Shown here: positions 9,611 to 17,439 of the stretch, in pieces
Layout: every line of letters starts with the position of its first letter
How positions within the stretch are numbered: the stretch's first letter is position 1
Source: FEB-10 sp963710645
Lineage (GTDB): Bacteria; Acidobacteriota; Thermoanaerobaculia; Thermoanaerobaculales; Sulfomarinibacteraceae
DNA: 64,000 bases
Direction of reading: 5' to 3'
Assembly: GCA_963710645.1 (NCBI GenBank)
Contig: CAVQBD010000009.1
Coordinates: forward strand, 1,612,001 to 1,676,000
The notes under the pieces: generated by a model
What the model was told of the DNA's origin: nothing
What the model saw: the letters and a program-made list of their open reading frames with translations, nothing else
The model's database searches: none
Made by a program: the position numbers and the translations under genes

Positions 9611-10981
9611 TTACTGGGGCAGCACTGTCGTTGGATCAGACGTGTCGTTGTCGAGCACCGAGCCGTAGGCGATGAACGCAGCGTCCTCGGTCTCGGTCCA
9701 GACATCGATGTATCCGCCGACCACTGGAGCCTCACCTGAGAAGACCCGGTTGAGCTGGACGTTGCCCCACGCCGGAAGCTCGGCCTCGGCCTGGTCAACC
9801 ATGCTGCCGTCGGCGAGGTAGCGCCGCCACTTGATGGTCATGGGCGCGCCGGTTCCGTTGAGGATGCCGATGTTGGAGCGGAAGTCGCCGTTCTCGGTGA
9901 AGAAGAGGACCCGTTTCATCTCACCTGCCGGGATCAGCTCGTCAGCGGCGAATCCTGGGATCGCCTGACCGAAGGTCCCGTCGTCATTCTGGTTGTAGGT
10001 GCGCGAGAAGAACTTCAGGTCACCGCTGTCCGAGATGAAGGCCAGCGCGCCGACGGCATTGGTGCCGTCCTCCACGCCAAAGGCTGCGCCCAGGACGTCG
10101 ACCCAGCGGATGGACTCGCCGGGACCGAGCATGAGCTCGTCAGTCGCGACGGGCATGGCGTTGTCGGTGTCGCGCGGCAGCCACAGGACCTTGTAGGTGG
10201 CCATCAAATCACCGGCGTTGTTGATCTCCACGTCGGTGTAAAAGAACGAACCCTGGGAACCGGAGCTGCGGGCCACACCCGGGACGAAGTAGAAGTTGTC
10301 AAGCGCTCCGATGTCGGCCACCAGGCCGGTGGCATAGGCGGTGATGACATCCCCGTCACCGACCATGACGCCAGGCAGATCAAGCGCCACGTCCATGGTT
10401 CCGGCGACACGGACTTCCAGATCGTAGGTGCCGGCGGGAACCTCGAGGTACTCGGAGAATTCTTGAAAAGCGACGTCAGGAATCAGGACGGGACCACCGT
10501 CGGCCACGGCAATGTCCACCGCCGGAGCGTCAGGCGAGCCGTGGAAGAACCGGACCCACGCGTTGCCGTCGGTCGGAGTGCCGCCGTCCGCCGTCATGAT
10601 GACCGGAGTGATGTTGGCGAGAAAATCGGTGGCAACCACGGTGTAGTCGGTTGCCGCCATCAGGTCGAGGTCGGCTTCGATCACCACGGGCATTGTGGCA
10701 CCGTTGGGTACGACCTGGACGTTGTACGTCCCAGCCGGGACTTCGACGAAGTCGGTGATTTCTTCAAAGGCCACGTTCTCGAAGACAATGCTGCCTTCGA
10801 CCCAGACATCCACAGCTGGGGCGTCGGGCGAATCGTGGACAACGCGCACACGCGCTCCACCCATATTGCCCTCAGGGTCGTCAATGCTCACAATGGCGTT
10901 GAGTGGTGTCGCGGCGAAGCCCGGGACCGTCAGTCCGAGCGTCACGAGACCGGCGAGCAGGATTCCATTCATTTTTTTCAT
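9611..10981 (-). CDS. Secreted protein with two DUF4397 domains and a C-terminal adhesin-like module
   Basis: A 456-aa exported protein. Residues 1-23 are a signal peptide. Two DUF4397 domains follow at about 40-150 and 155-255: both contain VR[VF][VF]H(D/G)SPDAPAVD and a VPAGTY turn (EVPAGTYNVQV, EVPAGTYDLEV). The C-terminal third (from about 265) has FFYTDVEINNAGD, FFSRTYNQNDDGTFGQ, SNIGILNGTGAPM and a final SVLDNDTSDPT. The same series of phrases occurs twice in the 1,532-aa protein at 40027-44625, so this is a shared extracellular module. Function is unknown; surface display or matrix binding is plausible. It ends just before a strong terminator. Confidence 0.85.
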   Translation of the reverse strand: MKKMNGILLAGLVTLGLTVPGFAATPLNAIVSIDDPEGNMGGARVRVVHDSPDAPAVDVWVEGSIVFENVAFEEITDFVEVPAGTYNVQVVPNGATMPVVIEADLDLMAATDYTVVATDFLANITPVIMTADGGTPTDGNAWVRFFHGSPDAPAVDIAVADGGPVLIPDVAFQEFSEYLEVPAGTYDLEVRVAGTMDVALDLPGVMVGDGDVITAYATGLVADIGALDNFYFVPGVARSSGSQGSFFYTDVEINNAGDLMATYKVLWLPRDTDNAMPVATDELMLGPGESIRWVDVLGAAFGVEDGTNAVGALAFISDSGDLKFFSRTYNQNDDGTFGQAIPGFAADELIPAGEMKRVLFFTENGDFRSNIGILNGTGAPMTIKWRRYLADGSMVDQAEAELPAWGNVQLNRVFSGEAPVVGGYIDVWTETEDAAFIAYGSVLDNDTSDPTTVLPQ

Positions 10982-11351
10982 TCTTCTATCCCCCTTGGTT
11001 ATGACCCCGGTGGGGTCGTTTGTGCTTCTCGTCGGTCAACGATAGGTTTTTATCTAATATTTCAATTCTCGGGAAAATTTTTCAGATATTTTCTAAAATC
11101 ATATCTGTAAGATATTTGAAACTGGGTCTATTCAAATACTCATTTAATCATTATCTAGATATTCTATAGACTTTGTTCATGACCCCTTTGGCCTTTTTAT
11201 CGCTTGATGTGGCGGGGTGGATCAGGCTGTGCCCGGAGGCATCTGGGGGAGGCGGTTAATTCTGGCGACGTTCGGACGTTGGTTTCTCAGACAGCAGGGT
11301 TTCGATTCGACGTTGGCGGTGTCGCGGCCGACGGATCGCGAGGAGGACGGA
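10982..11351. other. AT-rich divergent intergenic region with inverted repeats
   Basis: This spacer separates the DUF4397 gene from the serine hydrolase gene and is far richer in A+T (about 11040-11190) than its surroundings. It contains inverted repeats: CAGATAT/ATATCTG at 11083-11107, TATTTGAA/TTCAAATA at 11113-11138 with a 10-nt spacer, and the palindrome TATCTAGATA near 11153. It most likely holds divergent promoters and regulator sites. No convincing ORF lies in it. Confidence 0.55.
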
Positions 11352-12470
11352 ATGTCACGAACGGTGAGAGTCATTGGTTGTTGGGTCTTCATCCTTGCGG
11401 CGGGCATCGCCGTGGCAGGGATTCCCGGACAGGAGACGCGGAACGAGCTCGACTCTCTGATGGCGGGCTATGCCGCGGACGGGATATTCAGCGGGGCGGT
11501 GTTGGTGGCCGATGCCTCAGGTGTCGTGCTGGAGAAGGGATACGGATTCGCCAACCTGGAGTGGAACATCCCCAACACCCCACAGACCCGCTATCGTGTG
11601 GGGTCCATCTCGAAACAGTTCACTGCGGCTTTGGTGATGAAGTTGGCCGAGGAGGGCGCCCTGTCTCTGGACTCGAGCCTCACCGACGTGGTGCCCTGGT
11701 ATCGCGCCGACACCGGGTCGTCCGTGACCATCCGGCAGCTGCTCAACCACACCTCGGGCATCGATCGTTCCGGGGTGCCGCGGCTCATCCAGGAGCACGC
11801 CTGCTGCCCCATGCCCCTCCGCGAGGAGGTCATGACCTATTGCAGCGGAGACCTGGAGTGGGCGCCCGGCTCCAAGTTCGCCTACAACAACGCCGGCTAT
11901 CTGATCCTCGGTGCCGTGATCGAAGAGGTGACCGGGAAGACCTACGCCGAAGCCCTGCAGGAGAAGATCCTCACACCTGTGGGCATGGAGAACACGGGCC
12001 TCGACGACCCGTCGGTCGTTCTGCTACGTCGAGCAGCCGGCTACGACATCACCGACGACGGCGTTCGCCTGCCGTCTTTCATCCACGCCACCCTGGCGTC
12101 ATCCGCGGGCGGAGTCTATTCGACGGTGGGCGACCTCTATCTGTGGGATCGCGCTCTGGAATCGCCTGCCATTCTGTCGGAGAACAGCCGCCGGCAGATG
12201 TTCACTCCGGCCATGGGTGACTACGGCTACGGCTGGTTCATCATGGACATGCCGGTGGGACCGGACCACGCCGCTCGCGCGGTGATCCGACACCCCGGCC
12301 AGGGAGATGGCTTCCGGTCGATCTTCTGGAGGATCCCGGAGGATCAGATCACCATCATTCTGATCAACAACGTGGGAAAGCCTTCGCTGGCAACCATCGC
12401 AGAGGGCATCCTGGATATTCTTCACGGAAACGAAATCACCGCGGAAGGGGCGCCCCCCGAGGCATCCTGA
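11352..12470 (+). CDS. Secreted serine hydrolase, beta-lactamase/PBP4* family
   Basis: A 372-aa exported class C beta-lactamase-fold enzyme, probably an esterase or D-amino-acid peptidase. The ATG at 11352 follows AGGAGG and opens a signal peptide (RTVRVIGCWVFILAAGIAVAG). The catalytic SxxK is in GSISKQFTAAL, the YxN motif is FAYNNAGYL, and the third box is HPGQGDGF in place of KTG/HxG. The typical LLNHTSGI segment is present. The ORF could be read from an upstream GTG at 11217, but that segment is low-complexity and lacks a signal. It is monocistronic and followed by 7-bp repeat tracts. Confidence 0.9.
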   Translation: MSRTVRVIGCWVFILAAGIAVAGIPGQETRNELDSLMAGYAADGIFSGAVLVADASGVVLEKGYGFANLEWNIPNTPQTRYRVGSISKQFTAALVMKLAEEGALSLDSSLTDVVPWYRADTGSSVTIRQLLNHTSGIDRSGVPRLIQEHACCPMPLREEVMTYCSGDLEWAPGSKFAYNNAGYLILGAVIEEVTGKTYAEALQEKILTPVGMENTGLDDPSVVLLRRAAGYDITDDGVRLPSFIHATLASSAGGVYSTVGDLYLWDRALESPAILSENSRRQMFTPAMGDYGYGWFIMDMPVGPDHAARAVIRHPGQGDGFRSIFWRIPEDQITIILINNVGKPSLATIAEGILDILHGNEITAEGAPPEAS

Positions 12471-12473
12471 CAC

Positions 12474-12567
12474 CCGACCCCCGGCCCCCGGCCCCTGGCC
12501 CACCCTTCCGGGAGCAAGGAACAAGGAGCACCCACCGCCCGCCCGGGGAGCAGGGCGCAGGGGACAG
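12474..12567. repeat. 7-bp tandem repeat tracts after the serine hydrolase gene
   Basis: Three 7-bp tracts follow the serine hydrolase stop: at 12474-12501 four units of the CCGGCCC type, at 12511-12531 three units of the GGAGCAA/GGAACAA type, and at 12547-12567 three units of the GGAGCAG type. The GGAACAA word also occurs at 7675-7688, 4.8 kb away. Confidence 0.75.
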
Positions 12568-12609
12568 TCTCGAGCCCGAACACGATAAAGCCGGTGCCCG
12601 GGGGGTGTG

Positions 12610-12648
12610 AACCCCTGGCCTACGATAGGAATTTGTAGCCCAGGGGTT
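12610..12648. repeat. REP-like imperfect palindrome
   Basis: AACCCCTGGCCTAC (12610-12623) and GTAGCCCAGGGGTT (12635-12648) form 14-bp arms with one mismatch around an 11-bp spacer. It sits between the serine hydrolase and the kinase-aminotransferase gene. The form resembles dispersed REP palindromes; I cannot count further copies in the genome. Confidence 0.55.
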
Positions 12649-12747
12649 TATCCCGTGGGACGCCCTCGTTTTGAGTGTTGGCTGGTCATGGCGCAGGTGC
12701 TACGCTCGAAAAATGCTGCACAGACGATCGGTACTGGAGACACCAGA

Positions 12748-15078
12748 GTGACCGCCGACCCGTTCCCTGAACGGCCGGCGGTGGACGCTGCTGAGGCCGC
12801 GACCTTGGCCGAGGCCTGTTTTGGCGTGCGCGGTGCCATTCGGGAGCTGCCGGCGGAGCTCGACCGAAACTTCCTGATCGACGCCAGGGGAGGTGGGCGG
12901 TACGTGCTCAAGGTGACTCCCGGAGTCCGGGCGTTCGAGGAGTTGGACCTTCAGGTGGCGGCTCTCGATGCGTTGGCTGGCACCGAGATGGCGGGAAGAG
13001 TCCCCGCCATCGTCCCGACCGTGGGCGACGAAAAGCTGGTGCGCCGCACCGTGGCTGACGGCTCGGAGCACTGGTTGCGAATGGTCCGTTACCTCGAGGG
13101 TCTGCCGCTGGCCAAGCTGGCGGAGCCCACTGCATCTCTGCTTTGGGAGATCGGAGGTTGGCTCGCCCGGCTCGATCTGGCGTTGGTGGACTTCCACCAC
13201 TCCGGCGCCCGGCGACAGATTCCGTGGGATCTCACCCGGACCCTCGAGCTGGCCGACAGCCTGGTACTCATTGAAGATCCCGTCCGGCGCGAGCTGGTGG
13301 CCACGTTCATGGCGCGGTTCGATGAGCTGGTTGCGCCGCGGCTGGGCGAACTCGAGCATGGCGTCATCCACAACGATGCGAACAACTACAACCTCCTGGT
13401 GGACAGCCGCGATCCCGGGCGGGCGCGGTTCGCCGGCCTCATCGACTTTGGTGACATGGTTCACACCGTCACCGCCGCCGAACCGGCCATCGCGGCTGCA
13501 TACGCCATGCTCGGCAGGGAGGATCCATGGCCCGCTGCAGCGGCGCTGATCTCCGGCTACCATGCGGTGCGGCCGCTGTCTGATGCCGAGCGCGAGTTGC
13601 TGCCCGAGCTGATCACCGCGCGGCTGTGCTCGAGTGTGTTGATGTCGGCCAGGTCGCGGGTGAGGGAGCCGGACAACGAGTATCTTCTGATCTCGGAGCG
13701 TCCGGTCTGGGAGTTGTTGGAGAGGCTGAACATGGGTGACTCGGGCATAACCAAGCGGGTGATTGACGGCGTGTGCCCACCAACGGTCCAGCGCAGCGAT
13801 GACGAGATCGTTGCCATCAGGCGGCGTCATCTCGGCTACAACCTCAGCCTCTCATATGAGACCCCGCTCAAGATCGTCCGTGGAGAGGGGCAATATCTCT
13901 TTGACACGGACGGCCGTCGTTACCTGGATCTGGTGAACAACGTCTGCCACGTGGGCCACTGCCACCCCCACGTGGTGGCCGCTGGCCGTCGTCAGATGGG
14001 CATCCTCAACACCAACACGCGCTACCTGCACGACAATCTGGCCGAGTATCTTCTGCGTCTTACGGCGACCCTGCCGGAACCCCTGACGGTCTGTTATCTG
14101 GTGTGTACCGGGACCGAGGCCAACGACCTTGCGCTACGTCTAGCCCGCGCGCACACCGGCAGCAGCGAGATCATCGTCATCGATCACGCCTACCATGGCC
14201 ACTCGCCGTCGCTGGTGGAGATCAGCCCCTACAAATGCGAGGGCCCGGGCGGAGAGGGGCTGGCCGACCACGCGAGAAAGGTCAGCCTGCCGGATTCCTA
14301 CCGGGGACCACACCGCGGTTCCGATGCCGGTGCGCTGTATGCGGCCGAAGTCGAGCGGGCGGTGGGAGAGACCTTGGCGGCGGGTCGACGGGCGGGAGCG
14401 TTCATGGCCGAGTCATTGATCGGGTGTGGGGGGCAGATGGAGCCGCCCGACGGTTACTTCGGGGATGCCTACTCGGCGGTTCGCCGGGCAGGTGGTGTGT
14501 GCATCGCCGACGAGGTCCAGGTGGGCTTCGGTCGAATGGGCAGCCACTTCTGGGGCTTCGGGCCCCAGAAGGTGGTGCCCGACATCGTCACCCTGGGCAA
14601 GCCCATCGGCAACGGTCACCCCTTGGCCGCGGTTGTCACGACGCCCGAGATCGCCGCCTCCTTCAACACCGGGATGGAGTACTTCAACACCTTTGGCGGC
14701 AACCCTGTGTCCTGCGCCGTAGGCCTGGCCGTGCTCGAGGTGATGGAGCGCGAGCGGCTTCAGGATCATGCGCTCGAAATGGGAGATCGGCTGCTCAAAG
14801 GGCTGAGGGGGCTGCAGAGCCGTCACGAGTTGGTGGGCGACGTCCGCGGCCGCGGACTGTTCATCGGCGTCGAGCTGGTGACCGACCGCTCTACCCTCGC
14901 TCCGGCGGCCGCCGAGGCGACCCGGATCATCGAGCGGCTCAAAAACCGGGGCTTTCTGGTCAGCACAGATGGCCCGCTCCACAACGTGCTCAAGATCAAA
15001 CCGCCCATGGTGCTGCAGGCCGAAGATGTCGACGGGTTGCTCACCAACCTCGGCGAGGTACTGGACGAGGTCGGGTAG
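12748..15078 (+). CDS. Kinase (APH fold)-class III aminotransferase fusion, probable phospho-amino-alcohol phospho-lyase
   Basis: A 776-aa two-domain protein. The N-terminal half (to about residue 350) is an aminoglycoside-phosphotransferase/homoserine-kinase-fold enzyme: GVIHNDANNYNLLVD is the catalytic loop and GLIDFGDMVHT supplies the metal-binding Asp. The C-terminal half is a fold-type I PLP enzyme: VCTGTEANDLALRLAR, IVIDHAYHGHS, CIADEVQVGFGRMG and the PLP-lysine region VTLGKPIGNGHPLA. This pairing parallels hydroxylysine/ethanolamine kinases and their phospho-lyases, so I infer phosphorylation of an amino alcohol followed by elimination of phosphate and ammonia. Related proteobacterial fusions carry an M23 domain in between; none is seen here. 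Start GTG 12748 follows GGAGA; longer GTG starts are possible. Confidence 0.85.
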   Translation: MTADPFPERPAVDAAEAATLAEACFGVRGAIRELPAELDRNFLIDARGGGRYVLKVTPGVRAFEELDLQVAALDALAGTEMAGRVPAIVPTVGDEKLVRRTVADGSEHWLRMVRYLEGLPLAKLAEPTASLLWEIGGWLARLDLALVDFHHSGARRQIPWDLTRTLELADSLVLIEDPVRRELVATFMARFDELVAPRLGELEHGVIHNDANNYNLLVDSRDPGRARFAGLIDFGDMVHTVTAAEPAIAAAYAMLGREDPWPAAAALISGYHAVRPLSDAERELLPELITARLCSSVLMSARSRVREPDNEYLLISERPVWELLERLNMGDSGITKRVIDGVCPPTVQRSDDEIVAIRRRHLGYNLSLSYETPLKIVRGEGQYLFDTDGRRYLDLVNNVCHVGHCHPHVVAAGRRQMGILNTNTRYLHDNLAEYLLRLTATLPEPLTVCYLVCTGTEANDLALRLARAHTGSSEIIVIDHAYHGHSPSLVEISPYKCEGPGGEGLADHARKVSLPDSYRGPHRGSDAGALYAAEVERAVGETLAAGRRAGAFMAESLIGCGGQMEPPDGYFGDAYSAVRRAGGVCIADEVQVGFGRMGSHFWGFGPQKVVPDIVTLGKPIGNGHPLAAVVTTPEIAASFNTGMEYFNTFGGNPVSCAVGLAVLEVMERERLQDHALEMGDRLLKGLRGLQSRHELVGDVRGRGLFIGVELVTDRSTLAPAAAEATRIIERLKNRGFLVSTDGPLHNVLKIKPPMVLQAEDVDGLLTNLGEVLDEVG

Positions 15079-15117
15079 CCCTCCCAAAAAAACGCCCGGT
15101 GTGGAAGGTGTGGAATA

Positions 15118-15138
15118 GGGAGCAGGGAGCAGGGAGCA
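15118..15138. repeat. Three perfect 7-bp repeats
   Basis: Three exact copies of GGGAGCA in tandem, 40 bp after the fusion gene, flowing into a G-rich stretch. Same period as the other intergenic arrays. Confidence 0.75.
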
Positions 15139-15262
15139 GGGGGCGGTCTCAATCCGGAACCCGAGCCCCGAACAGTGTCAGAAGTGGCAACCTCGGGGAG
15201 GGCAACGGGAGAATCGGCGCGTCGAAGTCGGCACATCGAATTGATCGAGAGGATCTTTGTGG

Positions 15263-15281
15263 TGCAGGCGTCTCGCCTGCA
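15263..15281. repeat. REP-like palindrome TGCAGGCG/CGCCTGCA
   Basis: TGCAGGCG and CGCCTGCA form a perfect 8-bp inverted repeat around TCT in the spacer between the fusion gene and the MAPEG gene. The two flanking genes converge, so it could act as a weak terminator hairpin, though no T-run follows. Palindromes of this form are commonly dispersed in environmental bacterial genomes. Confidence 0.5.
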
Positions 15282-15325
15282 ATTCCGGCATTGATTGAAC
15301 GCGCGATTACAGGCCCGAGGCTGCG

Positions 15326-15712
15326 CTACAAGATCGGAGACAGGAACAGTCCAAGGGTGGCCAGCCAGCACACGGACCATACGGCGGAGCGAAGGCTGGC
15401 GAGGTCCGCCAGGTAACAGGCGACGTAGGCCATCCGCGACAGCACGAAGACCACGGCGAGGGCGTCCACCAGACCGGGCCGGGCGCCCGAGATGTGGGCT
15501 ACCAGGACCGCCGCCGCAAAGGGCGCGAACGTCTCGAAGCCGTTGAGGTGGGCGGCCGTGGCCCGTGCCCCCCAGCCCGTCAGTCGTGCCTGCTGGCCCC
15601 TCGGGTCGTGGTTGTCGTAGCCGCCGGCCTTTTGCATGGCCAGGGCCACCGGGCCCTTGGTGAGATAAATGAGGATCCACGCCGCCGCGATGCACCAGAA
15701 ATGAAGTGCCAT
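15326..15712 (-). CDS. MAPEG family membrane protein
   Basis: A 128-aa integral membrane protein with four predicted spans. The N-terminus MALHFWCIAAAWILIYLTK, the loop KAGGYDNHDPR, then GWGARATAAHLNGFETFAPFA and the final ASLRSAVWSVCWLATLGLFL fit the MAPEG fold (membrane-associated proteins in eicosanoid and glutathione metabolism). Bacterial members are of unknown substrate; glutathione-dependent detoxification is the family theme. I start at the Met at 15712 because the 15 residues before it are polar. The gene diverges from the Tat epimerase gene across a 7-bp repeat array. Confidence 0.85.
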   Translation of the reverse strand: MALHFWCIAAAWILIYLTKGPVALAMQKAGGYDNHDPRGQQARLTGWGARATAAHLNGFETFAPFAAAVLVAHISGARPGLVDALAVVFVLSRMAYVACYLADLASLRSAVWSVCWLATLGLFLSPIL

Positions 15713-15838
15713 GAAAGACCTTTCCGGCCGCTCGGGCAGGATGGCGGCCGAGGGCATTGTTGCAGAACCACCGACCAGAATTCGAGATTCGAACCTCCCA
15801 CCCGCCCGGATCCGCGAGGCGCCAAACGGTGAACCCTC

Positions 15839-15936
15839 TATTCACTATTTGCTATTCGCTATTCACTATTCGCTATTCACTATTCACTATTCGCTATTCA
15901 CTATTCGCTATTCGCTATTCGCTATTCGCTATTGAC
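15839..15936. repeat. 14-unit heptanucleotide tandem array
   Basis: Fourteen consecutive 7-bp units occupy 98 bp without interruption. The units are TATTCAC or TATTCGC apart from one TATTTGC near the start and TATTGAC at the end; the last full units are four TATTCGC in a row. The array sits in the 310-bp spacer between the divergent MAPEG and epimerase genes (15713-16022), which contains no gene. A shorter 7-bp tract (words AGAATTC, GAGATTC) lies at 15777-15797. Confidence 0.92.
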
Positions 15937-16022
15937 TCGACCCTCGCCAGTTTGGGCGGAGCGAGTTACAATCGCGACGCGATCTCGATATACATCCAAC
16001 ACTGGACCCTCTGGAGGCTCCC

Positions 16023-17141
16023 ATGACCACACGTCGCGATTTTCTGAAGATCTCCGCCTCAACTGTCGGCGCCCTCGGCTTTGGTGCGGTGGGCTTGAGT
16101 TCCGAAACGACACCGATTCCCCGGGCCGCCAAGCCTCTGAGCATCCTGTTCCTCGGCGGGACGGGCTTTATCGGGCCCCACCAGGTGCGCTACGCACTGG
16201 CCCGTGGCCACAAGGTCACGGTCTTCAACCGCGGCCGGAATTCCGGGCTCTTCGGCGAAGAGGTCGAGGAGTTGGTGGGCAACCGGGATCCGGATATCGA
16301 TCACGGCCTGGCGCCGCTCGAGGTTGACCGGAGATGGGACGCGGTGATCGACAACTCGGGCTATGTGCCCCGACACGTGCGAGCGTCAACCGAGCTGCTC
16401 AAGAGGCGGTGTGGACGGTATCTCTATATCTCCACGGTGGCGGTCTACGACTTCGACAAGGGTGCGACCTTTCCCGAAGACGGTCCGCTGGCGCTGGCGC
16501 CCGAACCCGCCACCGAAGAGGTGAATTGGGAGACCTATGGCCCGCTCAAGGCCGAATGCGACCGGATCGTTCGGGAGGTGTTGGGCGACGTGTGCACCGT
16601 GGTGCGTCCGAGCTACATCGTCGGTCCCGGGGACACCACGGACCGATTCACCTATTGGGTGGACCGGATCCACCGTGGTGGCGACGTGCTCGCACCCTCG
16701 AATCCGAAGGACATCATCCAGTGGGTGGACGTTCGCGATCTGTGCCCGTGGGTCGTCGACCTTGTGGAGCGTGATATGGGAGGAATCTACAACGCGGCCG
16801 GACCCGCCTCTGAGGTGAGCCGTGAGGGTCTCATGTGGGGCATCCGCGCCACCACCTCGGCGCCGGTTCGTTTCTGGTGGCCAGACGATGCCCTGCTCGA
16901 TGGCCTCGAGATCTCGCCGCCCATGCTGTCCACCGGCAGCCGGGACCTGACCGGCGAAGGATCGGTGGTCTTCGCCAACGAGGCATCCATGAAGGCCGGG
17001 CTGGGCTACCGCTCGCTGGTCGACTCGGTGGAGGGCACCCTGGAGTGGTGGCGGGCCCAGCCCGCAGAGCGGCGCGCCAAACCCCGCGGCTGGATCACTG
17101 GCGATAAGGAGGCTGCGGCCATCGCGAGGCTGAAAGGGTAA
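16023..17141 (+). CDS. Tat-exported NAD-dependent epimerase/dehydratase-like protein
   Basis: A 372-aa SDR-superfamily protein with a twin-arginine signal at its start (TTRRDFLKISASTVGALGF). The nucleotide-binding motif is ILFLGGTGFIGPHQV (Gly-rich loop), YISTVAVYDFDKG provides the usual Ser/Thr region, and ETYGPLKAECDRIV supplies the YxxxK-like pair (Tyr-Gly-Pro-Leu-Lys). The layout fits extended SDRs related to nucleotide-sugar epimerases and isoflavone-reductase-like proteins. Export of such a protein folded with its cofactor explains the Tat signal. GGAGG lies eight bases before the ATG. Substrate unknown. Confidence 0.87.
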   Translation: MTTRRDFLKISASTVGALGFGAVGLSSETTPIPRAAKPLSILFLGGTGFIGPHQVRYALARGHKVTVFNRGRNSGLFGEEVEELVGNRDPDIDHGLAPLEVDRRWDAVIDNSGYVPRHVRASTELLKRRCGRYLYISTVAVYDFDKGATFPEDGPLALAPEPATEEVNWETYGPLKAECDRIVREVLGDVCTVVRPSYIVGPGDTTDRFTYWVDRIHRGGDVLAPSNPKDIIQWVDVRDLCPWVVDLVERDMGGIYNAAGPASEVSREGLMWGIRATTSAPVRFWWPDDALLDGLEISPPMLSTGSRDLTGEGSVVFANEASMKAGLGYRSLVDSVEGTLEWWRAQPAERRAKPRGWITGDKEAAAIARLKG

Positions 17142-17170
17142 CGGTGCCCGCGGCGACCCGCCGTCAAAAG

Positions 17171-17206
17171 GTCATCCTGAGCGAGCGAAGCGAGTCGAAG
17201 GATCTG
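17171..17206. repeat. Dispersed-repeat-like segment (ATCCTGAGCGAGCGAAGC type)
   Basis: The 36-bp segment starting GTCATCCTGAGCGAGCG and ending GAAGGATCT, bounded by ATCCT and AGGAT, matches a sequence type I know as widely dispersed in intergenic DNA of unrelated environmental bacteria. It lies 30 bp after the epimerase gene. Copy number in this genome cannot be judged from one window. Confidence 0.5.
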
Positions 17207-17264
17207 GGCGGGGGTGTTCGATTGTCGCGCCCCGTTCCCGCGCGCGCTCCCCGCGGTTGCCCCC

Positions 17265-17327
17265 TTTCACATTGTTGGGACCCATCAGTCGAGTCATCTA
17301 GAAAGCTCGGATCCCAACAATGTGAAA
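17265..17327. repeat. 16-bp perfect inverted repeat with 31-bp spacer
   Basis: TTTCACATTGTTGGGA (17265-17280) and TCCCAACAATGTGAAA (17312-17327) are exact reverse complements separated by 31 bp. The convergent genes on both sides end nearby. It could be a small non-autonomous element, a REP pair or a hairpin; no target-site duplication is evident. Confidence 0.7.
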
Positions 17328-17378
17328 AACGGCACGCCCGATCAACGCGACCCGTCCGACGCGGGAGGGCGTGGAGAC

Positions 17379-17420
17379 GCAATCTGCAGTCTGCAATCCG
17401 GAATTCGGAATTCGGAATTC
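17379..17420. repeat. Six-unit 7-bp array with drifting unit sequence
   Basis: Six 7-bp units: three of the GCAATCT type followed directly by three exact GGAATTC. The change of word within one unbroken period is notable. The array lies 20 bp before the end of the VWA gene, in the 298-bp gene-free spacer 17142-17439. Confidence 0.8.
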
Positions 17421-17439
17421 GAAATGGGGGGGGTGGGGG

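Noticed and set aside
15839..15936. CRISPR array
   Set aside because: Units are 7 bp and directly adjacent with no spacers; no cas genes are nearby.
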